Positions 1-7,669 are shown, counted from the first letter of the stretch. The stretch is 38,954 nucleotides of DNA from Yoonia sp. (GCA_029252195.1 JAQXBV010000011.1:1-38954), one strand, 5' to 3'. Numbers and translations: made by a program. Notes: generated by a model not told the origin, from the sequence alone.

Positions 1-1
1 C

Positions 2-109
2 CTCGCATTCATGCGCGAAACCATCCCGCATGAATGGACCAAATTCCGCGACAAGGTGTCAGACAACTTCCGCGTCATAACCCACGAGAACTTTCGGATT
101 TTGGAGTAG
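2..109 (+). CDS. C-terminal end of an unidentified protein (5' end outside window)
   Basis: An open frame enters from the left edge and ends at a TAG at 107-109, giving 35 residues that end in HENFRILE. The piece is charged and hydrophilic, with no membrane segment. It is too short for me to assign a family. No terminator hairpin is evident directly after it, and the following 600 bases look decayed. Confidence 0.5.
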   Translation, partial: LAFMRETIPHEWTKFRDKVSDNFRVITHENFRILE

Positions 110-143
110 CAGCGGTATACTTAGGAAAATGTGCAATCTTTAA

Positions 144-311
144 AATGCATTATCCCTTTTTGCAGTGTTTTCGGTGACCCTAGTTGTCTATCAAAATCCC
201 GGTGCCAATCTTTATTTTGATGATAGCAATACGACTTTCAACCCAAAGAGCGAGATGGTGCCTCACGATGTCGTACACTTAGATTTTCTTGGCGCATTCA
301 CATTTAATTAG
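144..311 (+). pseudogene. Possible remnant of an RTX/type I-secreted protein (fragment 1)
   Basis: A frame open from about 144 to a TAG at 309-311 reads like protein, with the segments YQNPGANLYFDD and HDVVHLDFLGAF. It has no convincing start codon or ribosome binding site. The pattern of a Tyr/Phe-rich strand followed by an Asp-rich turn resembles the end of RTX-type secreted proteins, where a YYD-like strand precedes the secretion signal. That resemblance is from memory and weak. Fragment 2 lies downstream in a different frame, so this may be one decayed gene or two. Confidence 0.3.
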
Positions 312-349
312 AGTGGTGTTCATGGCTCGTTTCACGAGCCTGATCGTGA

Positions 350-619
350 GCGCCGACAGTAACCCATTCTGATTTCAACGTCGCGGCTGAAGTCGTCCAA
401 GACGCTCTGGATGCGGGATCGATGAATCCCGTTTTAGAAGCAATCCTGACAGGCACTGACCGGCTCGTGTTTCGCGATCCCAACATTGCTTTTTCCGATT
501 TGCAGATCACCTACGCAAACGAGAATGTGCTTGTCGAGGTCCGTGGGGTTTCGATTTTGATCGATGATACGGCTGTTGGTTCGATTACAGCTTCTGACTT
601 TGCATTTTACGATGGGTAA
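350..619 (+). pseudogene. Possible remnant of an RTX/hemolysin-type protein (fragment 2, C-terminus)
   Basis: The frame is open from 350 to the stop at 617-619. An internal ATG at 422 would give 65 residues. The core reads TGTDRLVFRDPNIAFSDL, then VEVRGVSILIDD, then ITASDFAFYDG. This layout (DRLxF.DPNIxFxDL, a V-x-V-x-G-V-x-I strand, and a final DFxF) resembles the C-terminal end of hemolysin-type calcium-binding proteins common in roseobacters. No ribosome binding site precedes 422, and no glycine-rich nonapeptide repeats remain upstream. I read it as the tail of a decayed gene. A short intact gene starting at 422 is the alternative. Confidence 0.4.
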
Positions 620-703
620 AGCCGCTTGATTGCGACCCAATGCCGCCCATTGACGTGTTTTATACAGGCTGGCACGCGTTCGTTCACAAGACAGATTGAC
701 CTT

Positions 704-730
704 GGGCGCTAGGTACTCTAGCGCCCTTTT
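704..730 (+). terminator. Rho-independent-type hairpin immediately before the Uup start
   Basis: GGGCGCTA (704-711) pairs perfectly with TAGCGCCC (719-726) around a 7-base loop, followed by TTTT at 727-730. It would end transcription from the left. It finishes 2 bases before the ATG at 733, leaving no room for a normal ribosome binding site. Confidence 0.6.
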
Positions 731-732
731 CC

Positions 733-2547
733 ATGGCACGTGCACCCTTACTCCAACTTTCCGAAATCGCCCTCTCCTTTGGGGGCGATCCTGTATTTGA
801 AGACCTGTCGCTTGTGGTTCAGCCCGGCGACCGCGTGGCGCTGGTTGGGCGCAACGGGTCAGGCAAATCCACACTGATGAAGGTCATGGCTGGCCTGATC
901 GAAGCAGACAAAGGGGCGCGCACCGCCGCACCCGGTGTCAGCGTCGGTTACATGGAGCAGGACCCCACGATGGAAGGCTTTGAGACCTTGGGCGCCTATG
1001 CCGCCAGTGGCCTGCCCGAAGATGAAGCCTACCGCGTTGATATGGTGGCCGAGGGCCTCAAGTTCGACCCGATGGGCGATCCGAAAACCGCATCTGGTGG
1101 GGAGCGCCGCCGCGCCGCCTTGGCCAAGCTGATGGCCGAAGCGCCCGAATTGATGCTGCTCGACGAGCCGACCAACCACCTTGATATCGAAGCGATTGCA
1201 TGGCTTGAGGCCGAGCTGAAATCGACCCGCGCCGCTTTTGTCCTTATCTCGCACGACCGCGCATTCCTGCGTAACCTGACCCGCGCAACCTTGTGGATTG
1301 ACCGTGGCCAAGTGCGCCGCGCCGAAGAGGGTTTTGACGGGTTCGAGGAATGGCGCGACAAGCTCTGGGAAGAAGAAGACCAGCAGCGCCACAAGCTTAA
1401 CCGTAAGATTAAGGCAGAGGCCCGTTGGGCTGTGGAAGGCATCTCTGCACGGCGCAAGCGGAACCAAGGGCGCGTGCGTGCCTTGGCCGATTTGCGGGCC
1501 GAGAAGGCGGGGCAGATCAAACGGCAAGGCACCGCAGCCATGGCCTTTGATGGCGGCTCGACCTCCGGCAAAAAGGTCGTCGAAGCGACGGGGCTGTTCA
1601 AAGCGTACGACGGCAAACAGATCGTCAAAAACTTTGACCTCACGATCAACCGCGGCGACCGCGTGGCCTTTGTTGGCCCGAACGGCGTGGGAAAAACCAC
1701 TGTTCTCAAGATGTTGCTGGGTCAAGAGACGCCTGATGAAGGCACGGTCAAACTCGGCACCAACCTTGATATCGCGGTCTTTGATCAGGCACGCGCACAG
1801 CTTGACCCGAACATGACCCTTTGGGAAAACCTCGCCTCTGACCCTGTGCTCGGGGCCTCTGGCAAATCCGATCAGGTCATGGTGCGCGGCACGCCAAAAC
1901 ACGTTGTAGGCTACCTCAAGGAATTCCTTTTTGACGAGGCACAAGCCCGCGCGCCCGTCCGCTCGCTTTCCGGAGGGGAAAAGGCGCGTTTGCTCTTGGC
2001 CCGCCTGATGGCGCGCGAAAGCAACGTGCTGGTGCTCGACGAGCCGACCAACGATCTGGACATTGAAACGCTGGACCTGTTGCAAGACATCTTGGGCGAA
2101 TATGACGGCACAGTGCTACTCGTCAGCCACGACCGCGATTTCCTTGACCGCGTCGCCACAACCACCATCGCGATGGAAGGCAACGGGCAGGCTGTCGTTT
2201 ATGCGGGCGGCTGGACCGATTACCAAGAGCAGCGCTCGGATAACTTGCCTGTGCCTGAGAAATCAGTGGGCAAGCAGCTTTCCAAAGGTGGCAAGCAGTC
2301 GGCGCAAGTGTCCCGCAAGACGACGCTCTCGTTTACAGAGAAGCACCGTTTAGACGAATTGCCCGGCGTGATGGAGAAATTCCAAGCCGAGATCGCAAAG
2401 CTGGAAGAATTGCTCTCTGATTCTGAGCTCTTCACTAAACAGCCTGCGAAATTCCAAAAGGCCTCGGACGCTTTGGTCGAGCGCCAAATCGCGCTCTCTG
2501 ATGCGGAAGAGGAATGGCTCGCACTCGAAGAAAAGGCCGGCTCTTAA
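733..2547 (+). CDS. uup: ABC-F family ATPase, Uup-like
   Basis: A soluble tandem-ATPase protein of 604 residues. ABC-F proteins act on ribosomes or nucleic acid and do not transport. The first ATPase domain has Walker A GRNGSGKST (about 39-47), signature SGGER (121-125) and Walker B LMLLDEPTNHLD (about 140-151). The second has GPNGVGKTT (315-323), LSGGE (412-416) and VLVLDEPTNDLD (432-443). A charged linker rich in Arg, Lys and Glu (about 205-265) joins them, as in this family. The C-terminal 80 or so residues form a predicted coiled coil that matches the Uup-type C-terminal domain, which binds DNA in E. coli Uup. There are no membrane segments. The ATG directly follows a terminator hairpin, so translation may be leaderless or start from a very short leader. 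A second ABC-F gene of a different subtype lies at 21660-23525. Confidence 0.9.
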   Translation: MARAPLLQLSEIALSFGGDPVFEDLSLVVQPGDRVALVGRNGSGKSTLMKVMAGLIEADKGARTAAPGVSVGYMEQDPTMEGFETLGAYAASGLPEDEAYRVDMVAEGLKFDPMGDPKTASGGERRRAALAKLMAEAPELMLLDEPTNHLDIEAIAWLEAELKSTRAAFVLISHDRAFLRNLTRATLWIDRGQVRRAEEGFDGFEEWRDKLWEEEDQQRHKLNRKIKAEARWAVEGISARRKRNQGRVRALADLRAEKAGQIKRQGTAAMAFDGGSTSGKKVVEATGLFKAYDGKQIVKNFDLTINRGDRVAFVGPNGVGKTTVLKMLLGQETPDEGTVKLGTNLDIAVFDQARAQLDPNMTLWENLASDPVLGASGKSDQVMVRGTPKHVVGYLKEFLFDEAQARAPVRSLSGGEKARLLLARLMARESNVLVLDEPTNDLDIETLDLLQDILGEYDGTVLLVSHDRDFLDRVATTTIAMEGNGQAVVYAGGWTDYQEQRSDNLPVPEKSVGKQLSKGGKQSAQVSRKTTLSFTEKHRLDELPGVMEKFQAEIAKLEELLSDSELFTKQPAKFQKASDALVERQIALSDAEEEWLALEEKAGS

Positions 2548-2566
2548 TAGAGCCGGCCCGCTTTTT
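2535..2566 (+). terminator. Rho-independent terminator of the Uup-like gene
   Basis: A perfect 10-base stem, GGCCGGCTCT (2535-2544) with AGAGCCGGCC (2549-2558), is followed by CGC and TTTTT (2562-2566). The loop is TAAT. The first three bases of the loop are the gene's stop codon. Confidence 0.85.
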
Positions 2567-2582
2567 CCGAGTGAAATATGCT

Positions 2583-2606
2583 GGGGGTGTGGGGGCGCCC
2601 CCCCCC
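2583..2606. repeat. G-run/C-run inverted repeat between convergent genes
   Basis: GGGGG (2583-2587) and GGGGG (2591-2595) are followed by CG and a run of nine C (2598-2606), so either G-run can pair with the C-run. It lies between the convergent Uup-like and iron-binding-protein genes and may end transcription of the latter. It lacks a T-run, so its function is uncertain. Confidence 0.35.
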
Positions 2607-2624
2607 ATCCCTTAGCCTCAAAAA

Positions 2625-3629
2625 TCAACCGTCAAAGTTTACCTCTTCCATGATCCGCAAGGCTGTTGGACGGTTCGCCGCCAATGTGCCTAGATCCATG
2701 TCGTCCGCGGTGAATGTGCCCCAGCTTTCAACCAATGGCGACAAGGCCGCGCCCTCAAGCACAGGGTATTCGTTGTTGAGGTCGGCATAGAGGCTTTGCG
2801 CCTCTGGCGAGACGAGGAACTCCATCAATTGCAGGGCTTCGGCCTTGTTGGGCGCTGATTGGGTCATGGCGACACCAGAGACGTTCACATGTGTGCCACC
2901 GTTTTCAAACGTCGGGAAAATGATCCGTACGGAATCGGCCCAAGCCGTCTGCTCGGGATCGGCCAGCATTTCGCCCATGTAATAGGTATTGCCAAGCGAG
3001 ATGTCGCATTCACCTGCCCAGATCGCCTTAACCTGCGCGCGGTCGTTGCCTTCGGGCTTGCGTGCAAGGTTGGCGTGCACGCCAGTGGCCCAAGCCTTAG
3101 CGCCGTCTTCGCCGTCATGGGCGATAACGGCGGACATCAATGCAAGGTTATAGTCGTGCAGGCCGGAACGGGTGCAAATGCGGCCTTTCCATTTGTCCGA
3201 CGCGAGGTCCTCATAAGTGGTGACTTCGCCGTCAGAGACACGGTCCTTGCTGGCGTAAACCACGCGGGCGCGGGTGGTCAGGCCAAACCAAAGATTATCG
3301 GCGCTGCGCAGGCTTTCCGGAATCGCAGCCGTCAGGACGTCGCTTTCAACAGATTGGATCACGCCTGCGTCGACAATTTGCTGCAGGTTCGCGATGTCGA
3401 CCGTCATCACCAGATCGGCGGGGGACCGTGCTCCCTCGGCCTTCAGCCGCTCGACAAGGCCTTCGGACACCAGAGCAAGGTTCACAGAGATACCCGTCTG
3501 GGCGGTAAAGGCGTCCATGATCGGCTGGATCAGCTCGGGTTGACGGGTGGAATAGATGTTTACGTCTGCCAGCACAGGACCAGCAAGAGCCGCGCATACG
3601 GTGGAAAGCATGAAGGAGCGAAGGGACAT
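2625..3629 (-). CDS. Iron(III) ABC transporter substrate-binding protein (FbpA/FutA-like)
   Basis: A periplasmic binding protein of 334 residues that should capture ferric iron for an ABC importer. A signal peptide is visible: MSLRSF, then a hydrophobic stretch, then a likely cut after AGPVLA. The mature protein opens with DVNIYSTRQPELIQPIMDAF, a typical start for this class. A Tyr pair in GNTYYMGEM fits the paired tyrosines that bind iron in FbpA-type proteins. I chose the ATG at 3629 because AGGAA lies about 9 bases upstream; a longer frame to 3665 would put extra residues before the signal peptide. No permease or ATPase gene is adjacent, so the partners must lie elsewhere. The promoter carries two copies of a motif also found before iscR, which suggests iron-responsive repression. 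Confidence 0.88.
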   Translation of the reverse strand: MSLRSFMLSTVCAALAGPVLADVNIYSTRQPELIQPIMDAFTAQTGISVNLALVSEGLVERLKAEGARSPADLVMTVDIANLQQIVDAGVIQSVESDVLTAAIPESLRSADNLWFGLTTRARVVYASKDRVSDGEVTTYEDLASDKWKGRICTRSGLHDYNLALMSAVIAHDGEDGAKAWATGVHANLARKPEGNDRAQVKAIWAGECDISLGNTYYMGEMLADPEQTAWADSVRIIFPTFENGGTHVNVSGVAMTQSAPNKAEALQLMEFLVSPEAQSLYADLNNEYPVLEGAALSPLVESWGTFTADDMDLGTLAANRPTALRIMEEVNFDG

Positions 3630-3662
3630 AGCGTCATTTCCTAAGGTTGGGATATTGCCCTT

Positions 3663-3691
3663 CATAAACCTGACTCTTTTAGTCTGGTCAA
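3663..3691 (-). promoter_or_regulatory. Candidate promoter of the iron-binding-protein gene
   Basis: On the minus strand, TTGACC (3691-3686) and TTTATG (3668-3663) are separated by exactly 17 bases. Transcription would start near 3656, giving a leader of roughly 27 bases that includes the AGGAA site. Motif copy 1 occupies the -35/-10 spacer, the classic position for a repressor. Confidence 0.5.
3669..3684 (-). promoter_or_regulatory. Candidate iron-responsive operator, copy 1
   Basis: Minus strand GACTAAAAGAGTCAGG. It contains the perfect inverted repeat GACT-N5-AGTC (3672-3684). It matches copy 2 at 13 of 16 positions and the site before iscR at 12 of 16. It may be the 'Iron-Rhodo-box' proposed as the IscR site in Rhodobacteraceae, but I cannot recall that consensus with certainty. 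Confidence 0.5.
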
Positions 3692-3693
3692 TA

Positions 3694-3709
3694 CCTGATT
3701 TATTTAGTC
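3694..3709 (-). promoter_or_regulatory. Candidate iron-responsive operator, copy 2
   Basis: Minus strand GACTAAATAAATCAGG, in the same orientation as copy 1 and 25 bases upstream of it. Both copies are followed by T on that strand (shared TCAGGT). It sits just upstream of the candidate -35 box and ends 5 bases past the mazG stop codon. Confidence 0.45.
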
Positions 3710-3713
3710 GGGG

Positions 3714-4526
3714 TTATTTCGCCAGTTTCTCAGCGGCTTTGATCTCATCCCAAAGCGCATCCATTTCCGCTAGATCACTTTGCGCGGGCGTCTTGCCTCG
3801 CACCGCAAGTGCGTCCTCTACCGCATTGAAACGGCGTATGAATTTTGCATTTGTGCTGCGCATAGCGGCCTCTGGATCAACGCCCAAATGCCGTGCCAGA
3901 TTGGCCATCACGAACATCAGATCGCCAAATTCCTCGGTCACTTGATCTTGGGTCAAGGTGTCGCGGGCCTCGATCAATTCGCCCGCTTCTTCGATGATCT
4001 TATCGAGCACATGCGAGGTATCGGGCCAGTCAAACCCAACGCGTGCCGCCCGCTTTTGCAGCTTCACGGCGCGGGTCAGTGCAGGCAATCCCGCGGCAAC
4101 TCCGTCCAATGTCCGCGCCTGCTTGCCGCGCTCCTTGGCCTTTATCGCTTCCCAGTCTTTCGTCTGCTGCTCGGCTGACTTATCGCGCGATTCGTCGCCG
4201 AAGACATGGGGATGGCGCGCGACCATCTTGTCCGAGATGGCCTTCACCACGCTCTCAAAGCTGAACAGCCCCGCTTCTTCGCCCATGGCAGTGTGATAGA
4301 CAGTTTGCAGCAACAGGTCGCCAAGTTCGCCTTCCAAGTCGCCCCAGTCCTTGCGGGAAATCGCGTCCGCGACCTCGTAGGCCTCCTCGATAGTGTAGGG
4401 GGCGATGCTGTCGAAATCCTGTTCAATATCCCAAGGGCAGCCCGTGTCAGGGTCGCGCAGCCGCCGCATGATCGCGAGCAGCCGTGGCATCCCACCGTTT
4501 GGGTCATTAATCAGCGTATCTGCCAT
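3714..4526 (-). CDS. mazG: Nucleoside triphosphate pyrophosphohydrolase MazG
   Basis: A 270-residue house-cleaning enzyme that hydrolyses (d)NTPs to monophosphate and pyrophosphate. Two MazG domains are visible. The first has GCPWDIEQ, then EEAYEVADAI and WGDLEGELGDLL, which supply the acidic metal-binding residues. The second has IIEEAGELIEA and TEEFGDLMFV. Length is normal for full-length MazG. The start MADTLI at 4526 is preceded by GGGAGG at about 8 bases. The same frame stays open far upstream, antisense to the amidohydrolase, but that extension has no MazG character. It diverges from the M20 amidohydrolase with 60 bases between them, and lies just upstream of the iron-binding-protein gene on the same strand with no terminator in the gap. 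Confidence 0.95.
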   Translation of the reverse strand: MADTLINDPNGGMPRLLAIMRRLRDPDTGCPWDIEQDFDSIAPYTIEEAYEVADAISRKDWGDLEGELGDLLLQTVYHTAMGEEAGLFSFESVVKAISDKMVARHPHVFGDESRDKSAEQQTKDWEAIKAKERGKQARTLDGVAAGLPALTRAVKLQKRAARVGFDWPDTSHVLDKIIEEAGELIEARDTLTQDQVTEEFGDLMFVMANLARHLGVDPEAAMRSTNAKFIRRFNAVEDALAVRGKTPAQSDLAEMDALWDEIKAAEKLAK

Positions 4527-4542
4527 TGCGCGGCCTCCCATC

Positions 4543-4571
4543 TTGTTATCAAGTAACACTATTGTTCTAAT
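4543..4571 (+). promoter_or_regulatory. Candidate promoter for the amidohydrolase/ureohydrolase operon
   Basis: TTGTTA (4543-4548) and TCTAAT (4566-4571, 5 of 6 to TATAAT) are spaced by 17 bases in the 60-base gap between mazG and the M20 gene. The predicted start of transcription (about 4578) would leave a leader of only about 9 bases, which is a weakness of this call. Confidence 0.35.
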
Positions 4572-4586
4572 CGCCGGAGTGCCAGC

Positions 4587-5747
4587 ATGCCCGTTATCAA
4601 CCGTATCGCAGATTACACCACAGACATGACTGCGTGGCGCAGACACCTGCATACGATCCCCGAACTGGCGTTTGACTGCCACGAGACTGCGGCCTTTATC
4701 GTCGCACGTCTCCGCGAATTCGGAATCACCGAGATCCACGAAGGGATTGCCACCACAGGGATTGTGGCGATCATTGAGGGGCAGGGTGGCGGCCCGACGA
4801 TTGGCCTGCGTGCCGATATGGATGCGCTGCCAATGCAAGAGGAAACGGGGCTCGATTATGCCTCGAAATACGCTGGGAAAATGCATGCTTGCGGGCATGA
4901 CGGGCACACGACGATGCTGTTGGGTGCGGCCCGCTATCTGGCCGAAACGCGCAATTTCAAGGGCCGTGTCGCGCTGATTTTCCAACCCGCCGAAGAACAT
5001 GGCGGCGGTGGCGAGATTATGGTGCAAGAAGGTATCTTGGACACGTTCGACATCAAAGAAGTTTACGCGCTGCATAATGCGCCAGGCACCCCAGTAGGGC
5101 AGTTTTACACGACGCCTGGTCCGATCATGGCGGCAGCGGATAGTTTTGACATTCATATCACGGGCAAGGGTGGACATGGGGCGATGCCGCACGAAACCGT
5201 TGATCCCGTCGTTGCGGCTGTCAGTATCGCCCAGTCGATCCAGACCATTGTGAGCCGCAACAACTATTTCCAAGACAATCTGGTGGTCTCTGTTACGCAA
5301 ATCCATACTGGCTCTGCGGATAATATCATTCCCGAAAAAGCGTTTATTAACGGGACAGTACGGACCTTTGATCGTGCGGTACAAGGGATGGTGATGGCGC
5401 GGCTTGATTCGATCGTGGCGGGGGCTGCGATCTCTTACGGGGTTGAGGCGCATGTCGATTATCAGGTCGGCTACCCTGCGACGATCAATGATCCCGAGCG
5501 CACGGCTTTTGCCGCAGATGTGGCGCGTGAAGTGGCAGGCGATGCTGGCGTGATTGATGACCGCGGACCAGAAATGGGGGCGGAGGATTTCGCTTATCTC
5601 CTAGAGAAGCGCCCCGGTGCCTATTTGTTTGTCGGCAATGGCGATACCGCCGGTCTGCACCATCCCGAGTATAATTTTGATGATGAGACGGCCGCCGCTG
5701 GCGCGTCGTTCTTTGCGCGTTTGATCGAGCGTGCTTTGCCAGTTTAA
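4587..5747 (+). CDS. M20 family amidohydrolase (hippurate hydrolase / aminoacylase-like)
   Basis: A 386-residue zinc-dependent enzyme that cleaves amide bonds of N-acyl amino acids or similar compounds. Full family motifs are present: RADMDALPMQEETG, HACGHDGHTTMLLGAA (metal ligands), FQPAEEHGGGGEIM (catalytic Glu and metal ligand), GKGGHGAMPHE in the lid domain, MGAEDFAYLL and LHHPEYNFDD near the end. There is no signal peptide, so it is cytoplasmic. GGAG precedes the ATG by about 8 bases. It leads a close-set operon with two ureohydrolases (gaps of 11 and 3 bases). That context suggests it releases or trims an amidated guanidino or amino-acid substrate, but the substrate cannot be read from sequence. 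Annotators often name such proteins HipO; I leave the symbol empty. Confidence 0.88.
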   Translation: MPVINRIADYTTDMTAWRRHLHTIPELAFDCHETAAFIVARLREFGITEIHEGIATTGIVAIIEGQGGGPTIGLRADMDALPMQEETGLDYASKYAGKMHACGHDGHTTMLLGAARYLAETRNFKGRVALIFQPAEEHGGGGEIMVQEGILDTFDIKEVYALHNAPGTPVGQFYTTPGPIMAAADSFDIHITGKGGHGAMPHETVDPVVAAVSIAQSIQTIVSRNNYFQDNLVVSVTQIHTGSADNIIPEKAFINGTVRTFDRAVQGMVMARLDSIVAGAAISYGVEAHVDYQVGYPATINDPERTAFAADVAREVAGDAGVIDDRGPEMGAEDFAYLLEKRPGAYLFVGNGDTAGLHHPEYNFDDETAAAGASFFARLIERALPV

Positions 5748-5758
5748 GGAAGACTAAC

Positions 5759-6724
5759 ATGAGCTTAGAAGACGCAAAGTCACAAGTTGACCTCGCCTTT
5801 ACCCGCAAGGACCGCCGCGGCTTGGCCTATGAAAACGCCTTTGGTGGCGCGACCTCATTTCTGCGCCGGACCTATTCCAAGGATATCGCCAGCGCCGATC
5901 TGGTCGTCACAGGCGTGCCATTTGATCAGGCTGTGACCCACAGGCCCGGCACGCGTTTTGGCCCACGCGCGATCCGCGAGGCGTCAACCTTGCAACCCTA
6001 TGATCCGCCTTACGGCTGGGACGGGTTTGATCCCTTGGGCGAATTCGAGATCGTGGATTATGGCGATATGCCGTTTGATTATGCCAATGTTGCGGGTGTG
6101 CCAGCGCTCATTGAATCTCATATAAAAACTATTATTAATCAAGGGCCTGCGACGGTTACTTTAGGTGGTGACCACTTCATCACGCTGCCGATTTTACGCG
6201 CCTATGCTGCCAAATACGGGCCGATGTCGGTGATCCAGTTCGACGCCCACTCCGACCTTTGGGCCGACGATGACATGAGCCGCATCGACCACGGTACGTT
6301 TATGTATAAGGCGGTCAAGCTGGGCCTTGTTGACGTGACACGCTCTGTGCAGATCGGAATCAGAACCGAATGCGACGATTATTGCGGGATGCTTTACATT
6401 GATGCGCGCGAAGTGCATGAGAAGGGCGCGGTACATGTTGTTGATAAGGTTAAGAAAGTTGTGGGTGATAGCCCGACTTATGTGACCTTTGATATCGATG
6501 CGCTTGACCCTGCCTTTGCTCCGGGAACGGGCACGCCTGTTTGGGGCGGTTTGGCATCTTGGCAAACAGCGGCGATCCTGCGCGATCTGGCAGGGATCAA
6601 CTGCGTTGGCGGCGATGTCGTCGAGGTGTCGCCACCCTATGATGCGGGTCATGTGACGGCCGTGGCCGGAGCGCATGTCGCGATGGAACTTTGCTGTCTC
6701 GCGCTATGGAATAAAAGGAAATAA
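5759..6724 (+). CDS. speB: Agmatinase-family ureohydrolase (first copy)
   Basis: A binuclear-manganese hydrolase of 321 residues that releases urea from a guanidino compound, by family agmatine to putrescine. Metal-binding motifs are intact: GGDH (136-139), DAHSD (162-166) and DIDALDPAFAPGTGTP (245-260), with HGT at 178-180. The tail has VVEVSPPYD, typical of the agmatinase branch. It starts 11 bases after the M20 gene and is followed 3 bases later by a paralogue. Alternatives within the family are guanidinobutyrase, guanidinopropionase or guanidine hydrolase. An AT-rich patch near 6119-6144 uses codons unlike the surrounding gene. Confidence 0.85.
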   Translation: MSLEDAKSQVDLAFTRKDRRGLAYENAFGGATSFLRRTYSKDIASADLVVTGVPFDQAVTHRPGTRFGPRAIREASTLQPYDPPYGWDGFDPLGEFEIVDYGDMPFDYANVAGVPALIESHIKTIINQGPATVTLGGDHFITLPILRAYAAKYGPMSVIQFDAHSDLWADDDMSRIDHGTFMYKAVKLGLVDVTRSVQIGIRTECDDYCGMLYIDAREVHEKGAVHVVDKVKKVVGDSPTYVTFDIDALDPAFAPGTGTPVWGGLASWQTAAILRDLAGINCVGGDVVEVSPPYDAGHVTAVAGAHVAMELCCLALWNKRK

Positions 6725-6727
6725 CCT

Positions 6728-7669
6728 ATGCCAACCATGCCAATCAGCGGAAACGACCTCGCGCGGTTTTCAGGCCCGCAAACATTCATGCGGCTCCCGC
6801 AAGTCGAGAGCGCAAAGGGGCTGGATGTCGGATTTATTGGTGTACCGATGGATATTGGCACAAGCTGGCGGTCGGGGACGCGCATGGGGCCAAAGCAGTT
6901 ACGCGAGCAATCAGCGATGATCCGGCCTTATAATATCCAAACAGGGGCTGCGCCTTTTGATGCTTTGGAATGTGCCGACCTTGGCGATGTGCCGATCAAT
7001 ACCTTTAGTCTCAGTGATACAATTCGTTTGATTACAGAGACTTACGATGCGCACCTCATGCATGATGTGATCCCGATGGGATTGGGCGGTGATCATACGA
7101 TGACGTTACCGATTTTGCGCTCGATTGCCAAGAAACACGGGCCCGTGGCACTTGTGCATGTGGATGCCCATGCGGATGTAAACGACGAAATGTTTGGCGA
7201 GCGCGAGACCCATGGCACGGTGTTTCGCCGCGCCTATGAGGAGGGGCTGATCGTGGCCGATAAAGTGTTTCAGATCGGCCTACGGGGCACGGGCTACACG
7301 GCGGATGATTTTACCGAAGCGGCGGGTTGGGGGTTCAACCAGTATCTGGCTCCGCAGCTCTGGCACAAGAGCCTCACCCCGTTAGCCGCTGAAATTAAAG
7401 AAAAAATTGGAAATCATAAGACATATATTTCCTATGATATTGATAGTCTTGATCCGAGTTTCGCACCTGGAACTGGTACGCCTGAGATTGGTGGATTGAC
7501 GACAATGCAAGCGATGGAGTTGATCCGCGGTTTGCGCGGGCTATCAATCGTGGGTTGCGACCTTGTCGAAGTATCGCCACCCTATGATCCAAGCGGAAAT
7601 ACGGCCCTGACTGGCGCAAATTTGATGTTTGAGATGCTGTCGATTTTACCGAACGTGCCGTACCGTTAG
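6728..7669 (+). CDS. Agmatinase-family ureohydrolase (second copy; possible guanidinobutyrase)
   Basis: A 313-residue paralogue of the preceding gene with all metal ligands: GGDH (120-123), DAHAD (146-150) and DIDSLDPSFAPGTGTP (237-252). The start MPTMPISGND is plausible; the gene begins 3 bases after the stop of the first copy. N-terminal features such as FIGVPMDIGTSWRSGTRMGP and the loop DEMFGERETHGT resemble guanidinobutyrase/guanidinopropionase-type enzymes more than classical agmatinase, an impression from memory and not a search. The divergence between the two copies suggests different guanidino substrates or a mixed oligomer. An AT-rich stretch lies at about 7385-7460. Confidence 0.82.
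   Translation: MPTMPISGNDLARFSGPQTFMRLPQVESAKGLDVGFIGVPMDIGTSWRSGTRMGPKQLREQSAMIRPYNIQTGAAPFDALECADLGDVPINTFSLSDTIRLITETYDAHLMHDVIPMGLGGDHTMTLPILRSIAKKHGPVALVHVDAHADVNDEMFGERETHGTVFRRAYEEGLIVADKVFQIGLRGTGYTADDFTEAAGWGFNQYLAPQLWHKSLTPLAAEIKEKIGNHKTYISYDIDSLDPSFAPGTGTPEIGGLTTMQAMELIRGLRGLSIVGCDLVEVSPPYDPSGNTALTGANLMFEMLSILPNVPYR

Noticed and set aside
2859-3644. 261-residue plus-strand frame opposite the iron-binding protein
   Set aside because: Antisense shadow of a well-supported gene, with no ribosome binding site or family features.
4527-5453. Long minus-strand frame extending mazG upstream to about 579 residues
   Set aside because: It runs antisense to the M20 amidohydrolase. MazG homology begins at MADTLI with its own ribosome binding site, and the extension looks like a His/Arg-rich shadow.
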